Source: Phocaeicola massiliensis B84634 = Timone 84634 = DSM 17679 = JCM 13223 | GTDB lineage: Bacteria > Bacteroidota > Bacteroidia > Bacteroidales > Bacteroidaceae | Assembly (NCBI RefSeq): GCF_000382445.1 | Contig: NZ_KB905474.1 | Location: 1-64,000 of the forward strand | Length of the DNA: 64,000 bases | Direction of reading: 5' to 3' | Shown: positions 18,561 through 26,787 of the stretch, one piece after another | How positions within the stretch are numbered: position 1 is the stretch's first letter | Layout: every line of letters starts with the position of its first letter | Notes under the pieces: model-generated | Databases searched by the model: none | Seen by the model: the letters and a program-made list of their open reading frames with translations, nothing else | What the model was told of the DNA's origin: nothing | Program-made: the position numbers and the translations under genes

Positions 18561-18593
18561 AAAAGTGTATCTCTTACTAAGAGATACACTTTT
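18561..18593. repeat. Right palindrome with T-run
   Basis: Two perfect 16-bp arms surround a single central C; the core is ATCTCTTACTAAGAGAT, the reverse complement of the left core. Seven T follow on the plus strand, so it would terminate transcripts starting at the nearby rightward promoter almost at once. Confidence 0.75.
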
Positions 18594-18705
18594 TTTCTTC
18601 TTTCTCCTAAAATCTTATTCACCACATACCCAACAGATTAAGTTCCGTCAATCATTTGTTTCACACCCAACTTGAAAATCTTAACAGATGTCAATGTATC
18701 ATAAT

Positions 18706-18789
18706 AAAAAGACCTTGAAGTTTTCAAAAAAGACCAAAGAGTTTCCGAAAAAGAATTAAGTCTTTTTCAAAAAGACCAAGGTCTTTAAG
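18706..18789. repeat. Four-unit A-run/T-run repeat array (locus 1)
   Basis: Four degenerate 20-22-bp units begin with AAAAA and mostly end in TTT or TTTTT: 18706-18725, 18726-18747, 18748-18768 and 18769-18789. The last contains AAAAAGACCAAGGTCTTTAA. The same design is found at 45866-45951. Nothing like spacers is present. Confidence 0.6.
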
Positions 18790-18849
18790 AAGAAGATGGA
18801 ATTATGCAGATGAGAGAAATTCCGTCAGTCAGGAAAGTTGAAACAATCT

Positions 18850-18906
18850 GCTTTCACACATAACAGGTACTGAAATCTCCTATTCATGAGGGTTCTGTGT
18901 GAAAGC
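18850..18906 (+). terminator. Plus-strand hairpin with no gene upstream
   Basis: GCTTTCACACA pairs perfectly with TGTGTGAAAGC over a 35-nt loop and is followed by TATTTTTC. It could end an untranslated transcript from the rightward promoter near 18.55 kb. No coding gene precedes it. Confidence 0.4.
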
Positions 18907-19024
18907 TATTTTTCTTCCAATGGCAAACTTGCGTTTTGTTTTCATGAGAGAATAAGAACTTCAACGAAATTCTCCATTTTTTAAACTGAATCTTGATGCT
19001 ATGAAACAGATATCGGAAAAAAAA

Positions 19025-19072
19025 GTGGTGGCAGCACTCTTTCCGAATAGGAAAGAAAGTACTGCCACCACC
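19025..19072 (-). terminator. Terminator after the S41 protease gene
   Basis: GTGGTGGCAG and CTGCCACCAC form the base of a long, nearly perfect stem with A-run and T-run flanks on either side. On the minus strand it is followed by TTTTTTTT, 40 bp after the protease stop. Confidence 0.85.
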
Positions 19073-19112
19073 TTTTTCGTCCTTGTTTATGGTTTTCCGA
19101 AGAAAGAATCTG

Positions 19113-20813
19113 TTACTTATCTGCCGGGACAGACAGAATTTTAGTATATCCTTCTTTATCTTTTAATGTTTCGATAGCCTTAGTCAGATCTGCATCATCT
19201 TTCATGCGTTCCAATATCACGCCACGCTGAAAATAATGACGTTTCACTATTTCCTCAGCAATCGCTTTCCTTATCTGTTTGGAGAAACGGTTCAACTCAT
19301 GGTCAAGATTATGCGTCAGTTTCTTTTCCAGCGCTGCAAACTCTTCGGATGCTCCTTCCATGTATCCCTCAAATTCGGCAATCTCCTTCAAGTTCTTCAG
19401 CGACTTCTCACTCTGACGGTCATAGGTGAAATTACGCTTCTTCAACATTTGCTTGAAATCATCGTAGTCGGCATCCGTCACTGAGAAGTCTTTCACTTCA
19501 CCGATGTTGGGATGCTTGATGCAGTATTGGGTGGCGTAATCAAAAATCATATCATCATTCAGCAGATAGAACATGATATTGGGGAAACGCTCCGCCTTGA
19601 CTTCCACATCGGGACGGATGCCGCCGCCGTCGCGCACCTCACGTCCCGCTGCCGTGTGAAATACAGTAGTCAGGCTGTCGGGGATGCGTGCCACCGAACC
19701 GTCGGCATTGCGTTTGGCATAATCGATGGCCTGAATACAACGTCCGCTGGGAATGTAATATTTGGCAGTTGTTACCTTCATGCTACTATTATAAGGGAGT
19801 TCACGCGGCACTTGCACCAAGCCTTTTCCATAGGTGCGGTTACCCACAATCACAGCGCGGTCGAGGTCTTGCAAAGAACCGGAAACGATTTCGGCAGCCG
19901 ATGCCGTAGCGCCATCCACCAACACGGTCAAAGGAATTTCCATATCTATCGGCTCATTGGATGTCTTATAAGTACTGCCGGCTTGCTTTATTTTACCTTT
20001 GGTCACTACTATTTCTTTTCCTTTCGGCACAAAGAAGTTCACCACATTCACAGCTTCGCTCAATAGTCCTCCACCATTTCCGCGCAAATCAAGAACGATA
20101 GAAGTGGCTCCCTGCTGCTTCAACTCAATCAATGCTTTCTTTATATCTTTGGAACATCCTTCAATAGCAAAAGTACTGATGGCAATATAGCCGATGTTCT
20201 TATCTACCATTCCATAGTAAGGAACAGGATTGGTGCGGATGGTTCCGCGGGTAATCTTCAGCTCCATAGGAATATAAGTACTGTCTGCCGTAGGTCGTTC
20301 CAATTTCAATACACAAGTCGTGCCGGGGTCGCCACGCAAATTATCGCTCACATAAGAGGTCAGTTCGTTGGGTGTCCTGTCTCCCTGTGCCATATCCTTA
20401 CCGTTTATCTCCATAATGATATCGCCCGCCTGCAGACCGGCTTCGGCAGCCGGACTTCCTTCCGACGGCTCTATAATGGCAACACGCTTGCGGGGAGTGT
20501 AGTAACGAATGACAGAACCGATACCTCCAAACTTTCCACTGGTCATTTCTTTCAGTGTATTATCCTCTTCGGGATAATACTCCGTATAAGGGTCGGTTTG
20601 TGCAAGCATCGCCTCGATACTATAATTAATTACCTTCTCGGGGTCAATCGTATCCACATAAAACATATCCAGCTCCTTGAATACCGCATTGAAGACATCC
20701 AGGTTTTTAGCTATCCGAAAATTACGGTCATCACCTTTGCTAAAGCCGAAAAGAGCACTTCCCGCCAAGCCGACGCACGCTATAAATAATAAACTCTTAG
20801 TATTCCACTTCAT
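19113..20813 (-). CDS. C-terminal-processing peptidase, S41 family
   Basis: A 566-aa CtpA/Prc-type serine protease that trims or degrades envelope proteins. An N-terminal hydrophobic segment (SLLFIACVGLAGSALFG) directs export. It is followed by a helical region, a PDZ domain (about 85-170, SPAAEAGLQAGDIIMEINGK) and the peptidase core. The catalytic Ser is in DGATASAAE (about 305) and the Lys in NRTYGKGLVQ (about 330). An extra helical C-terminal region of 150 residues follows, as in other Bacteroidetes family members. It stands 43 bp from the PfkB kinase gene in the same direction. Its substrates are not evident. Confidence 0.93.
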   Translation of the reverse strand: MKWNTKSLLFIACVGLAGSALFGFSKGDDRNFRIAKNLDVFNAVFKELDMFYVDTIDPEKVINYSIEAMLAQTDPYTEYYPEEDNTLKEMTSGKFGGIGSVIRYYTPRKRVAIIEPSEGSPAAEAGLQAGDIIMEINGKDMAQGDRTPNELTSYVSDNLRGDPGTTCVLKLERPTADSTYIPMELKITRGTIRTNPVPYYGMVDKNIGYIAISTFAIEGCSKDIKKALIELKQQGATSIVLDLRGNGGGLLSEAVNVVNFFVPKGKEIVVTKGKIKQAGSTYKTSNEPIDMEIPLTVLVDGATASAAEIVSGSLQDLDRAVIVGNRTYGKGLVQVPRELPYNSSMKVTTAKYYIPSGRCIQAIDYAKRNADGSVARIPDSLTTVFHTAAGREVRDGGGIRPDVEVKAERFPNIMFYLLNDDMIFDYATQYCIKHPNIGEVKDFSVTDADYDDFKQMLKKRNFTYDRQSEKSLKNLKEIAEFEGYMEGASEEFAALEKKLTHNLDHELNRFSKQIRKAIAEEIVKRHYFQRGVILERMKDDADLTKAIETLKDKEGYTKILSVPADK

Positions 20814-20856
20814 TCTTTTATATATTTGTTAACCGCAAATTAATACATTATTCTAA

Positions 20857-21843
20857 TCAGGATTGCAGAAGCGCCTCTATATTTAACTTTATTTCGTCCC
20901 ATTTTTTCTTTGATAAGGTTGTACCCACCACTTGTATCACATTGGATGCCAAAATGGAGCCGATAATGGAACATTTCTCCAAAGAATAACCGCACGTGAG
21001 TCCATAAAGAAATCCGGCAGCATAGTAATCGCCTGCTCCGGTGGTGTCTACCACTTTCTTCACCGGCGGAATCTCCAGTTTGATACATTCCGTCCCTTTC
21101 TTGATACAGGAACCTTGCGCACCGAGTTTCACAACCACCACACTGCACATGGCAGAAATTTCATTGATGGCTTCCCATGCATCTTTTCCTGTGTAAGCAC
21201 GCGCTTCTTCTTCATTGGCAAAAACAATGTCGACATACTTATTTATCAAAGTGGTAAAGAAGTCCAGTTCCTCCGCCACAATATTATAGCTGGCCATATC
21301 CAGACATATCTGTGCACCGGCTTCTTTGGCCAACTGCATGGCACGGAGAATCAAATCATGGTCTTGCACCAAATAACCTTCTATATATAGATAGGCATAT
21401 CCTTTAAACATATCCAATGTAAGATTTTCGGCTTTCATAGTTGCCGCAGCTCCCAGATAAGTACCAAAAGTGCGCTCCCCATCAGGAGATATAAAGGTAG
21501 AAGCAACTCCTGTAGGCAAATCACCGACCAACAAATTCATGTCTATCCCACGCTTCAAACCATTCTTTTTAAAATATTGCCCAAAATCATCTTTTCCTAT
21601 CTTTCCGATGAAGCCGGGCTGCGCTCCGAGGTTGGCCAACGCCAAGACCGTATTTCCGGCAGAGCCTCCCGTTGCCTTATGAGTCTTCACATCAGCAAAT
21701 TTATTTCTGATTTTCAAAAACTTAGCCTCATCTATAAGTTGCATACTTCCTTTGGGCAAATTCATTTCATCCAACAGTGCATCACCTTGCAAAGTAACAA
21801 GAACGTCAACCAATGCATTGCCCATTCCAATTATTTTATCCAT
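20857..21843 (-). CDS. PfkB-family sugar or nucleoside kinase (adenosine-kinase-like)
   Basis: A 328-aa ribokinase-fold kinase. The N-terminal substrate region has GGSAGNTVLALANLG, and the C-terminal signature DTTGAGDYYAAGFLYG contains the catalytic Asp and anion hole. The family includes adenosine kinase, ribokinase and fructokinase. The opening IIGMGNALVDVLV resembles the adenosine-kinase group, but the substrate is uncertain. A -7 box TATCTTTG lies on the minus strand at 21862-21869, about 20 bp before the start, back to back with the tRNA-Asn promoter. Confidence 0.85.
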   Translation of the reverse strand: MDKIIGMGNALVDVLVTLQGDALLDEMNLPKGSMQLIDEAKFLKIRNKFADVKTHKATGGSAGNTVLALANLGAQPGFIGKIGKDDFGQYFKKNGLKRGIDMNLLVGDLPTGVASTFISPDGERTFGTYLGAAATMKAENLTLDMFKGYAYLYIEGYLVQDHDLILRAMQLAKEAGAQICLDMASYNIVAEELDFFTTLINKYVDIVFANEEEARAYTGKDAWEAINEISAMCSVVVVKLGAQGSCIKKGTECIKLEIPPVKKVVDTTGAGDYYAAGFLYGLTCGYSLEKCSIIGSILASNVIQVVGTTLSKKKWDEIKLNIEALLQS

Positions 21844-21869
21844 TTACCTAAAATTTTTCTGCAAAGATA

Positions 21870-21900
21870 TTGCATATTTCGAAAAAACCTATTATCTTTG
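21870..21900 (+). promoter_or_regulatory. tRNA-Asn promoter
   Basis: TTG (21870-21872), 20 bp, then TATCTTTG (21893-21900) matches the Bacteroides promoter consensus. The first tRNA begins 24 bp downstream. Confidence 0.75.
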
Positions 21901-21923
21901 CACCGCAATTAAGAAAAAAACAT

Positions 21924-21997
21924 TCTTCCTTAGCTCAGTCGGTTAGAGCATCTGACTGTTAATCAGAGGGTCCTTGGTTCAAGTCCAAGAGGAAGAG
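21924..21997 (+). tRNA. tRNA-Asn (GTT), copy 1
   Basis: A full cloverleaf: acceptor TCTTCCT/AGGAAGA, D-stem GCTC/GAGC, anticodon stem TCTGA/TCAGA around CTGTTAA (anticodon GTT), T-stem CTTGG/CCAAG and discriminator G. No CCA is encoded. An identical copy follows 20 bp later. Confidence 0.97.
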
Positions 21998-22017
21998 CGA
22001 AAGAATTAATTGCAAAT

Positions 22018-22091
22018 TCTTCCTTAGCTCAGTCGGTTAGAGCATCTGACTGTTAATCAGAGGGTCCTTGGTTCAAGTCCAAGAGGAAGAG
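22018..22091 (+). tRNA. tRNA-Asn (GTT), copy 2
   Basis: All 74 bases are identical to copy 1. The two are presumably cut from one transcript that ends at the hairpin just downstream. Confidence 0.97.
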
Positions 22092-22092
22092 C

Positions 22093-22122
22093 AAAAAGGT
22101 TCGCATCTGCGAACCTTTTTTT
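22093..22122 (+). terminator. Terminator of the tRNA-Asn pair
   Basis: AAAAAGGTTCGC pairs with GCGAACCTTTTT around a 4-nt loop and ends in T-rich sequence, directly after the second tRNA. It also faces the ahpF fragment on the opposite strand. Confidence 0.9.
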
Positions 22123-22164
22123 ATTTCTTATAAATTGTGTACCAAAGCGGCAACAAGCCATATC

Positions 22165-23524
22165 TCATCCGACTTCACCACGCATACGATCTTCGAAAGC
22201 GGCAAGTGCGGTCTTTGCCCCTTCACCCATCGCAATGATAACCTGTTTATAGGATATATCCGTTACATCTCCTGCTGCATAAATACCCTTCACGGAAGTG
22301 CGGCCATTTTTGTCGGTCAGGATTTCGCCCATACGGTTCGTTTCTACCAAATCCTTGAATAAAGCACTATTGGCAGTCAAACCAATCTGAACGAAAATGC
22401 CGTCCAAAGCAAAGATTTCTTCTTTATCCGAAGAACGGTCTTTCTTAATCATACCGACCACCTTATCCCCATCGCCCAATACTTCAACCGTCTGGGTGTG
22501 AGTAAAGATATCTACATTAGGCAGACTCCTGACTTTCTCCTGCAAAACGGTATCTGCTTTCAGAGTCTCCATAAACTCGAAGACCGTCACCTTAGAGCAA
22601 ATACCTGCCAAATCAATGGCCGCCTCCACTCCGGAGTTACCACCACCGATAACAGCTACCTCCTTGCCTTTATAAAACGGTCCGTCGCAATGCGGACAGA
22701 ATGCCACTCCATGACCAATATATTTCTCTTCGCCCGGAACATTCAACTTCCGCCAGTTGGCACCTGTAGCAATAATCAGCACAGGAGCCTTGTAACTTTC
22801 ACCACCCTTAACCGACAGCACTTTCATTTCCCCGACTACCTCGGCTTTTTCTATCCTGCGATTCTCAAGTATATCAATATGGTAAGCAGCCAAATGGCTT
22901 TTCAAGTCCTGTGCCAGTTCTTTACCGGTAGTCCGAGGCACGGATATCAGATTCTCAATACCCATGGTCTCATTCACCTGACCACCTATACGTTCAGCCA
23001 CTACAGCCACCCGCAGCCCTTTTCGAGCAGAATATATGGCAGCCGCAGCACCGGCTGGACCGCCTCCCGCTACCAACACATCATACTCTTTCGTTTCAAA
23101 AGATTCCGAAACCGATGCACCATAACGCACTTCAAGTTTTTCGAGCAAATCACCGATATTACCGCGTCCCACATGAATCTGTTCGCCATCGGCAAACACT
23201 GTAGGAACAGCCTGCACTTTCATGCGGTTCACCTCCTCTTCATTCACAGCACCGTCTACAGCTTCATGGCGTATCTGAGGATTAAGCACCACCATCAAAT
23301 TCAATGCCTGAACTACATCAGGACAGTTGGTGCAGCCCAACGATAAATATGTAGTCAGATTTATCGGTCCGCGCAATGCACGGATACGCCGGGTGATAAA
23401 CTCATCGGGAAAATTCTTACCTTTGCCATCAGCATTAAGTATCGCCATCAGCAAAGAAGTAAATTCATGCCCGCCGGGTACGGCTCGGAAAGTAATACCC
23501 GTATCTTCCCCTTCCTTTAAAAGA
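22165..23524 (-). pseudogene. ahpF: ahpF, C-terminal part cut off by an insertion sequence
   Basis: AhpF is the FAD/NADH disulfide reductase that recharges the peroxiredoxin AhpC. This part covers about residues 65-516: the N-terminal thioredoxin-like domain with CTNCPDVVQALNLM, the FAD motif GGGPAGAAAAIYSARKG, the redox pair CPHCDG, the NADH motif [15 protein letters not shown] and the final GDVTDISYKQVIIAMGEGAK. Reading upstream it runs through HEFTSL and KEGEDTGITF to the insertion point. Removing the element plus one copy of the 5-bp target duplication restores GLKFILLKEGEDTG in frame, about 516 aa in all. It can only be made from an internal start, if at all. Confidence 0.93.
23520..23524. 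repeat. Left target-site duplication AAAGA
   Basis: AAAGA precedes the left end of the element and recurs at 25749-25753 right after its right end. As the base before is also A on the left, the true duplication could be 4 or 5 bp. Confidence 0.85.
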
Positions 23525-24157
23525 CCTTAATTCCGCAACATAATTGATAATTATTTTTATAAGTTCCTGAGCAACATTTTGTTGCCCAGGTTTTTGCCAT
23601 GTCAGCGTTTTCACTTACCTTAGTGTTGCGAATCCAAAGACAAAGAAAACCGTAACAAGCATGGCAAATGTAGCAATAAAATCCGAAAGACTCACTCCTT
23701 TTGGAGGCATATTTCCAATCATGGAGCAATTTACCTCCCTTCTCTCCTCTACAATTGACTCAACACTTGGGTTGAGATGCAAACTCTATGGTTATCAATA
23801 CAGCGAAATCATCCGCTCCCTCCTATGCGTTTACTTCTGCGGCGGTTCTTGCGTTGAGGATGTCACCGCCCACTTAATGAGTCATCTTTCCCTTCACCCC
23901 ACACTCCGCACCTGTAGCGCCGACACCATCCTCAGGGCAATAAACGAACTGGCCCGGGAAAACATCTCATACACATCTGATGCCGGAAAGTCCTATGACT
24001 TCAATACGGCAGACACACTCAACACATTGCTCCTGAATTGCCTGTTGGCCACAGGGCAGTTGAAAGAGGGCGGGGAGTATGACGTTGACTTTGACCACCA
24101 GTTCATTGAGACGGAGAAGTACGATGCAAAGCCCACGTACAAGAAATTTCTTGGTTA
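23525..24157 (+). mobile_element. Partial IS1380-type element (left 633 bp)
   Basis: This stretch repeats, with no difference I could see, the first 633 bp of the complete element that starts at 24158, including its left terminal repeat CCTTAATTCCGCAAC. It stops inside the transposase gene after the codons for KKFLGY, where the left end of the complete copy begins. A truncated transposase frame starts at 23661 and runs a few codons into the next copy before stopping near 24176. The copy has no right end of its own. Confidence 0.92.
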
Positions 24158-24176
24158 CCTTAATTCCGCAACATAA
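23661..24176 (+). pseudogene. Truncated IS1380-type transposase
   Basis: The first 166 residues equal those of the complete transposase downstream (MANVAIKSERLTPFGG onward). The frame then reads LNSAT from the neighbouring terminal repeat and ends. It keeps the first catalytic Asp region (DVDFDHQ) only, so it cannot be active. Confidence 0.92.
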
Positions 24177-25748
24177 TTGATAATTATTTTTATAAGTTCC
24201 TGAGCAACATTTTGTTGCCCAGGTTTTTGCCATGTCAGCGTTTTCACTTACCTTAGTGTTGCGAATCCAAAGACAAAGAAAACCGTAACAAGCATGGCAA
24301 ATGTAGCAATAAAATCCGAAAGACTCACTCCTTTTGGAGGCATATTTCCAATCATGGAGCAATTTACCTCCCTTCTCTCCTCTACAATTGACTCAACACT
24401 TGGGTTGAGATGCAAACTCTATGGTTATCAATACAGCGAAATCATCCGCTCCCTCCTATGCGTTTACTTCTGCGGCGGTTCTTGCGTTGAGGATGTCACC
24501 GCCCACTTAATGAGTCATCTTTCCCTTCACCCCACACTCCGCACCTGTAGCGCCGACACCATCCTCAGGGCAATAAACGAACTGGCCCGGGAAAACATCT
24601 CATACACATCTGATGCCGGAAAGTCCTATGACTTCAATACGGCAGACACACTCAACACATTGCTCCTGAATTGCCTGTTGGCCACAGGGCAGTTGAAAGA
24701 GGGCGGGGAGTATGACGTTGACTTTGACCACCAGTTCATTGAGACGGAGAAGTACGATGCAAAGCCCACGTACAAGAAATTTCTTGGTTACAGGCCCGGT
24801 GTGGCCGTTATCGGCGACATGATTGTCGGCATAGAGAACAGCGACGGCAACACCAATGTACGCTTTCACCAGGGTGACACGCTAAAGAGGATTTTGGGGA
24901 GACTTGAAGAAAAGAAAATGGCAGTCAACCGCTTCAGGGCCGACTGCGGCTCATGCTCTGAAGACATTGTGGATGAGGTCAGGAAGCATTGCAGGACATT
25001 CTACATACGTGCCAACCGCTGCTGCTCGCTCTATGATGACATCTTCGCGCTCAGGGGGTGGAAGAGGGAAGAAATAAACGGCATTGTGTTTGAGTTGAAC
25101 TCCATTCTCGTTGAGAAGTGGAAAGGCAAACCGTATCGCCTGATAATCCAGAGACAGAGACGCATGGGCAGTGGACTTGACCTGTGGGAGGGGGAATATA
25201 CATACCGCTGCATCCTGACCAACGATTACGAATCATCCATGAGCGACATCGTGGAGTTCTATAACATGCGTGGAGGCAAGGAACGCATCTTTGATGACAT
25301 GAACAATGGGTTTGGATGGGGCAGACTGCCTAAATCCTTCATGGCGGAAAATACCGTGTTCCTGCTCCTGACGGCACTGATACGCAATTTTTACAAGGCC
25401 ATCATGCAAAGGATTGAAGTGAAGAAGTTCGGGCTCAAGGAAACCAGCCGTATCAAGACGTTTGTCTTCAAATTCATTTCAGTACCTGCCAAGTGGATTA
25501 AGACCGCAAGGCAATGTGTGCTGAACATCTACACCGACAACCATGCATATGCAGAAGCCTTCAAAACTTCTTCCGGATGATTTACGTCACTTGATGGCCA
25601 CTGATTGCGTATTGCCTCAAGTCGCTTTATGGGGTAAGGGGATAGTATGCGCATTGAAACGGACGCGAGGACTTAATGGCTGTCTTACGAATCAAAAGTC
25701 CATTTCTCTTGTAGGTAGCACTTCGGGAATGGAGTTGCGGATTTAAGG
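24158..25748 (+). mobile_element. Complete IS1380-family insertion sequence
   Basis: The element is 1591 bp long. Its ends are CCTTAATTCCGCAAC on the left and, read inward from the right, CCTTAAATCCGCAAC (14 of 15 match). One transposase gene covers most of it; the last 165 bp are non-coding. Family assignment rests on the CC-starting ends and on the transposase. Together with the partial copy it splits ahpF, whose direction is opposite. Confidence 0.92.
24294..25580 (+). CDS. IS1380-family transposase
   Basis: A 428-aa DDE transposase. Likely catalytic residues are Asp in DVDFDHQFIE, Asp in RFRADCGS and Glu in MRGGKERIFDDMNNGFGWG, the last being the typical C-terminal block of the IS1380 group. 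The start at ATG 24294 gives MANVAIKSERLTPFGG. The gene appears intact, so the element may still move. Such elements are common in Bacteroides, where they can also switch on neighbouring genes. Confidence 0.93.
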   Translation: MANVAIKSERLTPFGGIFPIMEQFTSLLSSTIDSTLGLRCKLYGYQYSEIIRSLLCVYFCGGSCVEDVTAHLMSHLSLHPTLRTCSADTILRAINELARENISYTSDAGKSYDFNTADTLNTLLLNCLLATGQLKEGGEYDVDFDHQFIETEKYDAKPTYKKFLGYRPGVAVIGDMIVGIENSDGNTNVRFHQGDTLKRILGRLEEKKMAVNRFRADCGSCSEDIVDEVRKHCRTFYIRANRCCSLYDDIFALRGWKREEINGIVFELNSILVEKWKGKPYRLIIQRQRRMGSGLDLWEGEYTYRCILTNDYESSMSDIVEFYNMRGGKERIFDDMNNGFGWGRLPKSFMAENTVFLLLTALIRNFYKAIMQRIEVKKFGLKETSRIKTFVFKFISVPAKWIKTARQCVLNIYTDNHAYAEAFKTSSG

Positions 25749-25753
25749 AAAGA
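25749..25753. repeat. Right target-site duplication AAAGA
   Basis: It directly follows the right end TTAAGG of the complete element and matches 23520-23524, showing that the outer ends of the compound structure come from one insertion event. Confidence 0.85.
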
Positions 25754-25944
25754 ATAAATTTCAAACCTTCGCTCTCTTGCAAACGACAGGAGAGTTTTTC
25801 AGAACAAGAAGCCACTTCTTCCAACAAATCCACCAACTCGGCACGGCTTTCATGCCGAGGGTGGACAAAGATGTCGAAAGTATAGTGCGCATCCAGTTGG
25901 GCAAATAGCCCCTTTAACTGTTCTTTTATTGCGCTATCCAACAT
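25754..25944 (-). pseudogene. ahpF: ahpF, N-terminal part
   Basis: The first 64 or so codons of AhpF (MLDSAIKEQLKGLFAQLDAH to SEGLKF). Translation continues into the right end of the insertion sequence (SLNPQLHSRS) and stops at 25627, giving a useless 105-aa peptide. The start lies 16 bp after the ahpC stop, the usual ahpC-ahpF operon spacing. Confidence 0.93.
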
Positions 25945-25960
25945 ATTTTTCCCAATTGCT

Positions 25961-26527
25961 TTAAATTTTACCTACGAGGTCAATGCTCGGTTTCAGTGTC
26001 TCGGCACCTTTTTTCCACTTTGCGGGACAAACTTCCCCATCATGACCGGCAACAAACTGAGCCGCCTCCACTTTACGAAGTAACTCATCGGCATTACGTC
26101 CGATGCTGTTGTCCTGAATTTCAGCCAATTTAATCCTACCTTCAGGATTAACCACAAAGGTACCACGATAAGCCATGCCATCTTCCTCAATCATCACACC
26201 GAATGCGCGAGAAAGAGCCCCGGTAGGATCTGCCAACATTGGATAAGTGATTTTGCGAATGCTTTCGGAAGCATCATGCCATGCTTTATGAACAAAATGT
26301 GAATCTGTGCTGACAGAATATACCTCTACACCCATTTCCTTGAATCGGTCATACTTCTCTGCCATGTCTACCAACTCAGTAGGGCAAACGAAAGTAAAGT
26401 CGGCAGGATAGAAAAAGAAAATAGCCCATTTCCCTTCGATATCCTTGTTAGTCACTGTTTTAAACTCTCCATTGTGAAATGCCTGAACTTTAAATTCAGG
26501 TATTTGTGAATTAATAATAGGTTCCAT
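25961..26527 (-). CDS. ahpC: Alkyl hydroperoxide reductase peroxiredoxin subunit
   Basis: AhpC reduces hydrogen peroxide and organic peroxides. The 188-aa typical 2-Cys peroxiredoxin has the peroxidatic Cys in FYPADFTFVCPTELVD (about 48) and the resolving Cys in GEVCPAKW (about 167), and ends in the helix kept by oxidation-sensitive members. It is the first gene of the ahpC-ahpF operon and is intact. With ahpF broken it must be recharged by another thiol system, such as thioredoxin, or stay oxidised. Confidence 0.96.
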   Translation of the reverse strand: MEPIINSQIPEFKVQAFHNGEFKTVTNKDIEGKWAIFFFYPADFTFVCPTELVDMAEKYDRFKEMGVEVYSVSTDSHFVHKAWHDASESIRKITYPMLADPTGALSRAFGVMIEEDGMAYRGTFVVNPEGRIKLAEIQDNSIGRNADELLRKVEAAQFVAGHDGEVCPAKWKKGAETLKPSIDLVGKI

Positions 26528-26581
26528 ACACTTTCTATTTTAAAAATGAAATTAATTTTTAAATTGTAATTATTACATTTA

Positions 26582-26612
26582 CAAAGGTAGTGCACTGCGT
26601 TTCCCTCTGCAA
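26582..26612 (-). promoter_or_regulatory. ahpC: ahpC promoter
   Basis: Read on the minus strand: TTG (26612-26610), 20 bp, then TACCTTTG (26589-26582). This matches the Bacteroides consensus and leaves a leader of about 50 bp. Confidence 0.75.
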
Positions 26613-26691
26613 TACCTAGTTATTAGGATAATATAGAACAACAATCACCATAAATAGGTACAGAAGATTAGGTGTATTTAAAGTTTTTACG

Positions 26692-26699
26692 TACTTTTG
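26692..26699 (+). promoter_or_regulatory. corA: -7 box upstream of corA
   Basis: TACTTTTG fits TAnnTTTG. The -33 position has TAG rather than TTG. The implied start near 26706 gives corA a leader of about 139 nt. Confidence 0.5.
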
Positions 26700-26727
26700 C
26701 CTCGGAATTTATAAAAAACAACAAGAA

Positions 26728-26787
26728 ATGGACGATTCAAACCCACGAACGTACAGTATAGTATTAACTTATCCGGCAGGGCTCTAA
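26728..26787 (+). CDS. Candidate corA leader peptide
   Basis: A short frame in the corA leader encodes MDDSNPRTYSIVLTYPAGL (19 aa). Its end overlaps alternative hairpins: GCAGG (26776-26780) can pair with CCTGC (26796-26800), or TCCGGCAG (26772-26779) with CTGCCCGGA (26808-26816, one bulge). The two pairings exclude each other, as in attenuators. Leader peptides control Mg2+ transporter genes in enteric bacteria. No strong ribosome-binding site precedes the ATG, so translation is unproven. Confidence 0.4.
   Translation: MDDSNPRTYSIVLTYPAGL

Larger units (their letters stand above)
18316..19112. other. Gene-free 0.8-kb regulatory and repeat region
   Basis: No credible coding sequence was found on either strand. 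The region holds two related palindromes (18381-18421, 18561-18593), promoter-like -7 boxes pointing rightward (TATTTTTG at 18487-18494 and TAAATTTG at 18548-18555), a four-unit array of A-run/T-run repeats (18706-18789), a plus-strand hairpin (18850-18906) and the protease terminator (19025-19072). Confidence 0.7.

Noticed and set aside
22498..23346. Long open frame on the plus strand opposite ahpF
   Set aside because: AhpF motifs on the other strand are unambiguous; the antisense frame is rich in His, Phe and Cys without any motif.
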